Part shown: positions 8,875 through 15,924 of the stretch, piece after piece
How the letters are laid out: each line of letters starts with the position of its first letter
How positions within the stretch are numbered: the first letter of the stretch is position 1
NCBI GenBank assembly: GCA_964614695.1
Contig: CAZTMB010000004.1
Coordinates: 1-64,000, forward strand
Source: VGXO01 sp964614695
GTDB taxonomy: Bacteria; Planctomycetota; Phycisphaerae; Phycisphaerales; SM1A02
Direction of reading: 5' to 3'
Length of the DNA stretch: 64,000 bases
Notes under the pieces: generated by a model
Told to the model about the DNA's origin: nothing
Seen by the model: the letters and a program-made list of their open reading frames with translations, nothing else
The model's database searches: none
Translations under genes and position numbers: made by a program

Positions 8875-8902
8875 AGTATTCCGGGCTCGACGCGCGTGTC
8901 AA
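8875..8902 (-). promoter_or_regulatory. Promoter for the small ORF-rny unit
   Basis: On the minus strand TTGACA (8902-8897), 16-bp spacer, AATACT (8880-8875). Transcription would start near 8868. A perfect seven-pair inverted repeat (CCGGTCC-GA-GGACCGG, 8844-8859) lies within the first 25 nt and could be an operator or a 5' hairpin. A further 16-bp palindrome at 8418-8433 lies just before the rny ribosome site. Confidence 0.55.
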
Positions 8903-9008
8903 GAAACCGCGAGCGCGAGGTCGCGATTCGCAACCTTCGATCTTCGCGGCGCTTGGAGCGACGATCGGATCTCGGGGGAGCGATCGTCCCTCGGAAGACA
9001 CCCCTTCG

Positions 9009-10850
9009 ATGAGCCGCGCGAGTCTCCGCATGCCCGCGATCCTCGACTGGTTCCTTCGACTCGTGCCGCTCAACCCGATCGCAGTGCGCCTGGTCGAGGG
9101 CGGCGGGCGACGCGTGCGGCACCTGACGCTGCGGTCGGCGTACCTCGCGGCGATGATCGTGCTGCTGCTGCTCGCTCTGATCGGGCCGAGCACCTCGCTG
9201 CGGGAACTGGCCCAGAGGGGCGCCTCGGCCTTCACCCTGGTGAGCTTCGGGCAGGTCGGCCTGATCTGCCTGCTGACCCCGGTGTTCATGGCCGGCGCGA
9301 TCGCCCAGGAGGCGAGCCCGCGAACGTGGGACATCCTGCTCTCGACGCCGCTCCGCCCGCTTCAGATCGTGGTGGGGAACCTCTTCGGTCGGCTCTTCTT
9401 CGTTCTGGCGCTCCTCGTCTCGACGCTGCCGCTCTTCATCCTGACCCAGTCCTTCGGCGGGGTTCCGGGCGAGGCGATCGCCTCGAGCTACGCGATCGCC
9501 GCGTCCAGCGCCTTGGTCGTCGCCGCGGTCGCCGTGACGCTCGCGGTGACGCGCACGGCGGGACGCCGGGCGGTGCTGGTCTTCTACGTCGCGGTCCTCA
9601 CGGTGCTCGCGGTCACCTACGCGGGCGACCTCTGGCTTCGCCAGCCGGTCGCGCCGGGCTCGCTGACGAGCCGCACCACCGTGCTCACGCCGCTGAATCC
9701 GTTCCTCGCCCTCGAGTCGCGGCTTCTCACCAACCGCTACGAGCCATGGGACCCGGCGACGGCGGGCGGCATGCTCGGGAGACTGTGGTTCGCGTCTCCG
9801 GCGACCGCGTTCGTCTGGCTCGGCGTTGCGGCGAGTGCCGTGCTGGTGGCGTTCTCGGCGATCCGCGTGCGGGTGATCGGCGAGCGCCCGATGAAGGCCA
9901 AGCGACGCGGCTCGTGGCTCTCAAGGCCGGTCGAGGCGTTGCGTGGGCGATCCCGCATCGGGACGAACCCGATCGCGTGGCGCGAGCGCACGCTGCGAGG
10001 GCTGACGATGGGCGGGATCGTCGGCCGCTTCGCCTTCGCGGCGCTCGGCGTCGCGATCGCCTTCGTGATCGTCCTGCTTCATCGCCAAGGCACGCTCGAC
10101 GACTACGGGCTGCGGCTTGCGCTGCTCGCGGCGGTCGGGGCGGAGATCGTGGTGATCGTGCTCACCGCGCTCAACCTCGCCGCGACCGCGGTGAGCCGCG
10201 AGCGCGAGGACGGAAGCCTCGACATCATCCTGACGACGCCGATCCAGCCGGGGCCCTACCTCGCCGGCAAGCTCCAGGGGCTTGTCCAGTTCCTGCTGCC
10301 GATGATGCTCGTGCCGGTCGCGAGCCTCGCGATCGCCTCGCTCTACGTCTCGACCGACGGCTTCGGCGGGCTTGAGCGGACCACCGTCGCGGAGGCGGTC
10401 GGCGTCGCGACGGTGTCGATGCCGCTCGTGCTGCCCGAGGCTTTCCTCGAACTGGCGGTGGTGCTCGCGGGCTTCGTGGGCTTCGCGGTCATGATCGGAC
10501 TGCAGTGGTCGATCAAGAGCCGCGGCAGCATCGGGGCGGTGGTGGGCGCGGTGGGGCTCGTCGTCGTCATCGCCGGCACCGTCGGGCTGTGCGGCGCGGC
10601 GGGCGGGCGGAGCATCCCCGTGCTCGGCGCGGCGCTGGCGGCGCTCTCGCCGCTCAATCTGGCGATCGCGTCGGTGTTCCCGTCCTCGTCGATCCCGGCG
10701 AGCCTCGGCGATCCGGTCGCGGCACGCTGGGGCCTCGCGGTCGGATCGCTCGTGGCCGCGGCGCTCTGGATCGGCCTCGTCGTCGCGATGCACAACCACC
10801 TGAAGCGCACCTTCATGGCGACGGTGCGTCAGCTCGCGGGCATGCACTGA
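9009..10850 (+). CDS. ABC-2 type permease, two tandem halves
   Basis: 613 residues with about twelve membrane segments. Two related ABC-2 permease units are joined: the first carries QEASPRTWDILLSTPLRPLQ and the second EREDGSLDIILTTPIQPGP, the same coupling-helix signature. This family exports polymers, lipids or drugs, or pairs with NatA/GldA-type ATPases. No ATPase gene is next to it, so its energising subunit must be encoded elsewhere. A GGAAG lies about 12 nt before the ATG; no TANNNT is present. The gene is convergent with the cytochrome gene, with 28 bp between stops. Confidence 0.87.
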   Translation: MSRASLRMPAILDWFLRLVPLNPIAVRLVEGGGRRVRHLTLRSAYLAAMIVLLLLALIGPSTSLRELAQRGASAFTLVSFGQVGLICLLTPVFMAGAIAQEASPRTWDILLSTPLRPLQIVVGNLFGRLFFVLALLVSTLPLFILTQSFGGVPGEAIASSYAIAASSALVVAAVAVTLAVTRTAGRRAVLVFYVAVLTVLAVTYAGDLWLRQPVAPGSLTSRTTVLTPLNPFLALESRLLTNRYEPWDPATAGGMLGRLWFASPATAFVWLGVAASAVLVAFSAIRVRVIGERPMKAKRRGSWLSRPVEALRGRSRIGTNPIAWRERTLRGLTMGGIVGRFAFAALGVAIAFVIVLLHRQGTLDDYGLRLALLAAVGAEIVVIVLTALNLAATAVSREREDGSLDIILTTPIQPGPYLAGKLQGLVQFLLPMMLVPVASLAIASLYVSTDGFGGLERTTVAEAVGVATVSMPLVLPEAFLELAVVLAGFVGFAVMIGLQWSIKSRGSIGAVVGAVGLVVVIAGTVGLCGAAGGRSIPVLGAALAALSPLNLAIASVFPSSSIPASLGDPVAARWGLAVGSLVAAALWIGLVVAMHNHLKRTFMATVRQLAGMH

Positions 10851-10878
10851 CGTCGGGGGCGATCCACTCGCTTCGCGA

Positions 10879-12834
10879 TCAGCCCCAGCTGCCGAGGAGG
10901 ATCGCCAGATCCGATCCGCCCACGGTGCCGTTGCCGTCGAGGTCGGCCGGCCCCGGCTGGCCCCAGCCCGACAGCAGGATCGACAAGTCCGCGCCGTTGA
11001 CGACGCCGTCGCCGTTGAGGTCGCCCGGCACGCTCGGCGTGAGCAGGATCTCGCTCGCGTCCATGTCGACCGGCGCGCTGCGGCCCGTCTGCAGCCACAG
11101 GTCGTAGAGGACCTCGCCGCGGTCGTTGGTGGTGTTGGCGTCGCGGAGGAACTCGATGTACTCGCGCGAACTGGTCTGGTAGTACAGGACGACCACCGCG
11201 CGAGCGGCGCCCGCAGGGATCGTGAACGTCGTGTCGTCCCAGTACTGGCCGTCCTCGTAGTGGTACGCGACCGGCTCGGCCTGCACGCTCTCGAAGCCCT
11301 CGTTGGTGAAGCCGCGAGGCGGAATGCGGTTGTCGGAGTAGATCTTGTTGTTGAGGGAGAGGTGGAAGCTCTTGCCGACCGGGAGGCCGGAGAAGCTCGC
11401 CATCTGATCGTCGAGCCCGTGCTTGGCCTCGTAGACCTTGGTGTCGGTGGTCTCGAGCGTCGCGGTCTTGAAGTCGTACGCGCCGTGCTCCTTGACCAGG
11501 CCGCCCTTCGCGTCGAGGAACTTCACGTTCACCCACATGCGTCGGCCCTCGGGGTATCCCGTCGGAAGCTTGTGGCCGGTCTGGTTGATGATCCGCACGT
11601 TGAGCAGGCTGCCGTCCTGCGACAGCTCCATGTCGGAGGCGTTGCGAAGGCTCTGCACCGTGCGGCTCTTGGCCTCGTCGAGCCGCTCCTCGGTGATGCC
11701 GAAGAAGTCCGCCTCGTCGCCGAGCTGCAGCCGGATCGCTTCCATCACCCAGGTGTTCGCGCCGTTGAAGGCGTGCTGGGGCAGGTGGGGCCGCTCGAAG
11801 AAGGGCGGGTTCTCCCAGAACGCGCACCCGCCGCCGATCTGGTCGGGCATGTGGCAGTCCTGGCAGCTGGACATCACGCCGGTTGGGTGGTTGCCGCCGT
11901 AGCGGTTGTCCGGGAAGGAGACGCCTTCGCTCGCGAAGAGGCTCATCCGCCACTCGCTGTAGGTCCGCTGCTCGGGGAACATGTCCCGCGGATCCTGCGT
12001 CGGATGCGGCTCGTCGAGCGGGGCGAGGGCGTAGGAAATCTCGCCGTTCTTGCCGACCTGCTTCATGGTGAGCGGATTGCTCACGTCGTGGCAGGTCGCG
12101 CAGAACTCGCCGGTCTTGTGGAAGGGCGAACTGACGAGACGGATCGGATCGCCGAGCGCGTCGAGGCCGTGCAGGTTCTGCGGCACGTCGTCGGCGGGGG
12201 CGCGGCGGGTGTCGATCGGATCGACCACGTACCTCGCGTTGCCGAAGCCCGTCGGCAGCAGGCCGTCCTTCGCCAGCGCCGAGAGGATCGGCGTGTCGGG
12301 GTCCGGATCGTCGCCGGGGTAGCCCACCGCCGGCAGCTCACCCGGGACCGGGTTCACGACGCGGTGGCAGAAGTTGCAGTTGATGCCGTCGAAGTCGGAG
12401 AACTGGAAGTGGTCCGTCGTGCCGTCGAAGGACCGGCCGCCGAGCCAGGCGCCCGGGGCATGGCAGCGCAGGCAGGTCTCGCCGCCAAGGTTGACGTCCT
12501 GGTTGGCGATCGCGAGCGCCGCGTGCCAGACCGGGTCGCGGGCGGACTGGCCCTTCATGCTCACGACCCACGTGTCGTAGGGCGCGTCCTCGATGTCGTA
12601 GTCGGAGTGGCAGTAGGTGCAGGAGAAGCTCTCGACGATCGGCTGGAACGCGTAGGGATCGTCGTTGGGCTGGGTGCCGGTCTGGAGGAAGTCGTTGGGC
12701 GTCGCCGGGATCTTGACCTGCCCGCGGGGCGGCTTGCCGGAGCCTGCGGCCAGGATCGACACGCCGCCGAGGACCGCGATCGAGGCGGCGGCGACGGTCA
12801 GACGCTTGGAAAGGATCGGTCGGCGGGTGGTCAT
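10879..12834 (-). CDS. Secreted pentahaem cytochrome c with dockerin-like C-terminus
   Basis: 651 residues. After a signal peptide (about residues 12-31) there are five CxxCH haem sites: C72-H76, C121-H125, C153-H157, C245-H249 and C324-H328. A beta-rich region follows with the block INQTGHKLPTGYPEGRRMW common in multihaem cytochromes of this type. The last 50 residues hold two dockerin-like loops (DLNGDGVVNGADLSILLSGW and DLDGNGTVGGSDLAILLGSW). It probably moves electrons in the periplasm or at the cell surface, with the calcium loops acting as an anchor or contact. Donor and acceptor are unknown; no other cytochrome gene is near. The start ATG has TACCCT 15 nt upstream. Confidence 0.88.
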   Translation of the reverse strand: MTTRRPILSKRLTVAAASIAVLGGVSILAAGSGKPPRGQVKIPATPNDFLQTGTQPNDDPYAFQPIVESFSCTYCHSDYDIEDAPYDTWVVSMKGQSARDPVWHAALAIANQDVNLGGETCLRCHAPGAWLGGRSFDGTTDHFQFSDFDGINCNFCHRVVNPVPGELPAVGYPGDDPDPDTPILSALAKDGLLPTGFGNARYVVDPIDTRRAPADDVPQNLHGLDALGDPIRLVSSPFHKTGEFCATCHDVSNPLTMKQVGKNGEISYALAPLDEPHPTQDPRDMFPEQRTYSEWRMSLFASEGVSFPDNRYGGNHPTGVMSSCQDCHMPDQIGGGCAFWENPPFFERPHLPQHAFNGANTWVMEAIRLQLGDEADFFGITEERLDEAKSRTVQSLRNASDMELSQDGSLLNVRIINQTGHKLPTGYPEGRRMWVNVKFLDAKGGLVKEHGAYDFKTATLETTDTKVYEAKHGLDDQMASFSGLPVGKSFHLSLNNKIYSDNRIPPRGFTNEGFESVQAEPVAYHYEDGQYWDDTTFTIPAGAARAVVVLYYQTSSREYIEFLRDANTTNDRGEVLYDLWLQTGRSAPVDMDASEILLTPSVPGDLNGDGVVNGADLSILLSGWGQPGPADLDGNGTVGGSDLAILLGSWG

Positions 12835-13152
12835 GGGGGTTGGGTGGCGAGGGTAGCGGCGTCGAAGCGGCGATCTCTTCGGATGGAAAGGACCTCCGGG
12901 TTCGTCCCTCAGGTTCGAATCGGCGGTTGCGGCGGTTCGTTCCGGGAATCGGTTTCGACGCCGAGCGGCTCTCTCCTCGTTTGGTCTTGGTCGAAGGCCG
13001 GGGCCGCGGGGATGCGGCGAAGACTCCAAGGTGTCTTGATCCGCCGTTTGGACCACCCGTTCCATGCGACTTCTCGCAAGGTCGCGCGATCGGGTTGCAG
13101 CGGACCGCGCGTTCCGTCCGGGAGCGATGATCGGGTCCGATAGACTCCGGTG
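12835..13152. other. Divergent intergenic region, cytochrome / lipoprotein
   Basis: 318 bp between divergent genes. It holds the TACCCT element for the cytochrome (complement of about 12850-12855) and TAGACT at 13141-13146 for the lipoprotein. Nothing else is supported. Confidence 0.5.
13141..13146 (+). promoter_or_regulatory. TANNNT -10 element, likely leaderless start
   Basis: TAGACT ends 6 nt before the ATG at 13153, with a GTG in the same frame at 13150. No ribosome site is seen. Confidence 0.4.
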
Positions 13153-13929
13153 ATGCCTCTTCAAGGCGTGCTTCGAACCTGCGTGACGCTGCTCTCGCTC
13201 GCCGGGCTCGGGGCGTGTGCGTCACCGGCGCAGGAGGACCGCTTCATCGTCGTGCCGCCGGACCGCTACGCCGAGGCGTTCGACGCGGCGGTCGCGGCCG
13301 CCCGGGACACCGGTCTGCCGCCCGCGGTCCGCGACCGAAGCGCCGGCGTCATCGAGACCCAGTCGCGGATCGCCGGCAGCCTCTTCGAGCCTTGGCTCTT
13401 CGGGGAGGAGTCGCTGTCGCAGGCCGCCGAGAACACGATCCTCTTCCAGCGGAGGCGGGCTCGGATCGAGTTCACGATTCCCTCCCAGCCGCTGCCGGGG
13501 ATCCGCGAGGCGACCGAGCCGCTGCCGGGCGCCACGTTGCCGGGCCGGGCCGCGCTCGATCCACTCGACGTGACCGCCGCGGACGAGCCGCTCGAAGTTC
13601 GTGTCAAGGTCTTCATCGAGCGGGCCTTCGTGCCCGGCCTCAAGCCGAGTTCCTACAGCCGCACGCTCAACACGAAGTACACCGACCCGCTGCGGCCCGA
13701 ACGCGAGACGTGGACGCCGGTCGGTCGCGATTCGGAGTGGGAGACTCGGATCCTCGCCGACCTCGGCAAGCGGATGTCGCTTTCGCAGGTCGCGGTGCGC
13801 GGCCCGGAGCCGGTCGACCCGACGCTCGAAGCCGTGCCCGAACCCGCGGAGGAAGAGGTCATGCCGCTCGAGGAGTCCTCGTCGCCGGAAGCGGAACTCG
13901 AGGAGCTCGCGACGACGCCGGCGTCCTGA
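13153..13929 (+). CDS. Lipoprotein of unknown function
   Basis: 258 residues. A lipoprotein signal peptide ends in the lipobox LGAC (residues 19-22), so Cys22 would be lipidated. The mature part is mixed alpha/beta, then a Pro/Glu/Ser-rich acidic tail (residues about 215-258). I do not recognise a family; the block FIERAFVPGLKPSSYSRTL is distinctive. GTG at 13150 and ATG at 13153 are both possible starts. It converges on vapC with 18 bp between the stops. Confidence 0.75.
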   Translation: MPLQGVLRTCVTLLSLAGLGACASPAQEDRFIVVPPDRYAEAFDAAVAAARDTGLPPAVRDRSAGVIETQSRIAGSLFEPWLFGEESLSQAAENTILFQRRRARIEFTIPSQPLPGIREATEPLPGATLPGRAALDPLDVTAADEPLEVRVKVFIERAFVPGLKPSSYSRTLNTKYTDPLRPERETWTPVGRDSEWETRILADLGKRMSLSQVAVRGPEPVDPTLEAVPEPAEEEVMPLEESSSPEAELEELATTPAS

Positions 13930-13947
13930 TCAGGCGAAGCCGCCGGA

Positions 13948-14418
13948 TCACTCGGGCATGACGGGGACACCGAGATCAAGCGCGGCACGACGCAGCGAGC
14001 CATCGAGCGTGCACATCGTGGCGCCGAGTCTCCGGGCCATGTGCAGGTAGACGCCGTCGTAGGCGGTGAGCCCGCTGTCGGCGGCCTGGGCCAGCGTGGC
14101 CGGCAGAAGCTCCCCAGACCGGGCTGCTTCGAGATGGATGCCGAAGGCCGCGATCGCGGCGAGCACTTCGCCGCCGATCGCCTCGGCGGCAAGCCGGGCG
14201 AGCCCGTGCCCGCCGGCGAGCGATGGCGAGCCACTCGCGGCGAGCATGCGGCGGCGCATCGTGAGCAGCACGTTGCCGAGTTCGAGGGCAAGAAGATCGG
14301 GCGCGACGGCTGGTTCGCCTCGCTCGGCGACACGACTCTGGTAGGTCTCGAGCAGCGCCTCGCCTCCCGGCTCGCGGAACCACATGGCGATCAGCGCCGA
14401 GGCGTCGATCACGATCAC
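13948..14418 (-). CDS. vapC: PIN-domain toxin ribonuclease
   Basis: 156 residues, a little longer than a typical VapC. The PIN acidic residues are visible: Asp in MIVIDASALIA-type start (VIVIDASALIAM), Glu in LALELGN, Asp in TAYDGVYLHMA and Asp in CTLDGSLR. Such enzymes cut tRNA or rRNA under magnesium when freed from antitoxin. The GTG start overlaps the antitoxin stop in a GTGA junction (14418-14415), so the two are translationally coupled. Confidence 0.9.
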   Translation of the reverse strand: MIVIDASALIAMWFREPGGEALLETYQSRVAERGEPAVAPDLLALELGNVLLTMRRRMLAASGSPSLAGGHGLARLAAEAIGGEVLAAIAAFGIHLEAARSGELLPATLAQAADSGLTAYDGVYLHMARRLGATMCTLDGSLRRAALDLGVPVMPE

Positions 14419-14699
14419 GAGAGTCCCTCGCGCCCGATTCGCCGCACCGTCGCCGGACTCAGGTCGAACTCCGGGTCGGCCTCGCGGATCGCCGCGATCG
14501 TGCCGCGCCAGCGGTCTTGGAGCAGGTCGATCTGTCCGCGGCGATCGGTCGGGTTCCGCTCGGCGGCTTGGTAGTTCGAGAGGACCGCCACCCGCTGTCC
14601 CCGCCGCACGATCACCACCGACTCGCCCCGCTCGACCGCGTCGAGCAGTTCGGAGAGGTGCGCCTTGGCTTCGGTCAGCGTGACGGTTCGAGCAACCAT
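14415..14699 (-). CDS. vapB: Phd/YefM-type antitoxin
   Basis: 94 residues. The first half is a Phd/YefM DNA-binding domain (LTEAKAHLSELLDAVERGES, then VVIVRRGQRVAVL). The C-terminal half is charged and would wrap the PIN toxin encoded next. The ATG at 14699 has no ribosome site; a promoter and palindromic operator lie directly upstream, as expected for an autoregulated module. Confidence 0.9.
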   Translation of the reverse strand: MVARTVTLTEAKAHLSELLDAVERGESVVIVRRGQRVAVLSNYQAAERNPTDRRGQIDLLQDRWRGTIAAIREADPEFDLSPATVRRIGREGLS

Positions 14700-14705
14700 G
14701 AGAAC

Positions 14706-14741
14706 AGCCTAAACGGAGTACTGACCTGGTCAATCAGGTCA
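14706..14741 (-). promoter_or_regulatory. vapBC promoter with palindromic operator
   Basis: On the minus strand TTGACC (14733-14728), 16-bp spacer, TAGGCT (14711-14706), then 6 nt to the ATG, so the message is probably leaderless. The perfect inverted repeat TGACCTG-ATTGAC-CAGGTCA (14741-14722) covers the -35, which suits repression by the antitoxin complex. Confidence 0.65.
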
Positions 14742-14780
14742 TTACCTTTTTGATGGTGAACGTACTTCGAAGCTCTCGCC

Positions 14781-14959
14781 GGCGTGAGGGCTCCGAACCC
14801 CGCGATCACCGGCACGCCAACCGCTCGGCCCCTCAGAGCGCGAACTGAGAACCGCCCGCTTCGTGTCCGACCCCAGAGGCCCGTTGCGGTCCTGTCGGCG
14901 CATGAGGCCTCTCGCACCGAGCCAAGGACGTGATGGACCCGGAAGGCGAAGCGCTTCAC
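14781..14959 (-). repeat. Dispersed intergenic element, copy B
   Basis: Opposite-strand relative of 1111-1280. The shared 15-mer is at 14850-14864 (complement) and the ttcgcgctc block at 14836-14844. It begins 11 bp after the oppB stop codon and ends near the vapBC control region. Confidence 0.5.
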
Positions 14960-14970
14960 TCGGCTGGCGG

Positions 14971-15924
14971 TCAACCGGCCTCGATGCGCGGATCGACCCA
15001 GCGGTAGAGGACATCGACCGCCAGATTGAGGCAGACGAGCAGCGTCGAGTAGACGAGCACGACGCCCATGATGAGCGTGAGGTCCTTGGCGAGGACCGCC
15101 TCGACGAAGTGCCGCCCGATGCCCGGAATCGAGAAGACCTTCTCGATCACGAACGATCCGGTGAGCACCGCCGCCGCGGCGGGTCCCAGGTAGGAGAGGA
15201 CCGGCAGGAAGGCGTTCCGCATCGCGTGATGCCACGCCGCGCCGAGCCGCGAACGGCCCTTCGCTCGCGCGGTGCGGATGTGGTCGGACGCCATCTGCTC
15301 GATGAGACCGAAGCGCAGGAGCCGCGCGACGTACGCCGCCATCGGCAGCGAGAGCGCGAGCGCCGGAAGCCAAACGTGCGCGAGTCCGCCCCAGCCGGCG
15401 ACCGGCGCGACGCCCCACGACACCCCGAGCCAGAGCAGGAGCCCGGATCCCACCACGAAGCTCGGGACGCTGATGCCCACGAGCGCGACGATCTGCGAAA
15501 GATCGTCGAGTCGCGTTTCGGGCGCGAGCCCGCCGCACAGGCCCGCTGCGACGCCGATCGCGAGGCCGATCAGGATCGCCGCGGTGCCGAGGGCGAGCGA
15601 CACCGGAAGGCCGGCTGCGAGGATCTCGTTCACGGTGTGGTCGGGCTGCCGCAGGCTCGGGCCGAGATCGAAGACGCGCTCGCTTCGCCCTCGCAGCCAG
15701 TCGAGGCCGCTCGCGCCGGCGAGGTAGTCCGTCGCGAAGGCGATCGGATCGTCGAGGCGGTACTGCTCGCGCATCGCCTTCTCGATCTCGGGCGGCGGAC
15801 GGCGACCGTCGCCCTGTTCAAGCGGATTGCCGGGCACGAGCCACGCGAGCGTGAAGGTGAGCGTGAAGATCGCCAGCAGGAGCAGCGGCAGCTGCGCGAG
15901 GCGCCTCGCGATGAAGCCGATCAC
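14971..15924 (-). CDS. Oligopeptide ABC transporter permease, OppB/DppB type
   Basis: 317 residues with the standard OppB layout: first helix (LAQLPLLLLAIFTLTFTLAW), large periplasmic loop, then five helices. The coupling motif is in the segment HIRTARAKGRSRLGAAWHHA, and the end SIPGIGRHFVEAVLAKD is typical. The GTG start (15924) overlaps the stop of the upstream binding-protein gene in a GTGA junction. No OppC or ATPase gene follows; copy B of the dispersed element comes next. Confidence 0.92.
   Translation of the reverse strand: MIGFIARRLAQLPLLLLAIFTLTFTLAWLVPGNPLEQGDGRRPPPEIEKAMREQYRLDDPIAFATDYLAGASGLDWLRGRSERVFDLGPSLRQPDHTVNEILAAGLPVSLALGTAAILIGLAIGVAAGLCGGLAPETRLDDLSQIVALVGISVPSFVVGSGLLLWLGVSWGVAPVAGWGGLAHVWLPALALSLPMAAYVARLLRFGLIEQMASDHIRTARAKGRSRLGAAWHHAMRNAFLPVLSYLGPAAAAVLTGSFVIEKVFSIPGIGRHFVEAVLAKDLTLIMGVVLVYSTLLVCLNLAVDVLYRWVDPRIEAG

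Noticed and set aside
6726..8876. A 716-codon open frame opposite rny
   Set aside because: Shadow of RNase Y codon bias; no domain, and no ribosome site at its start.
12909..12925. ggttcgaatc resembling a tRNA T-arm
   Set aside because: The flanking bases cannot form the T-stem and no acceptor or anticodon stem is present. The similar ggttcgattc at 6661 fails for the same reason.
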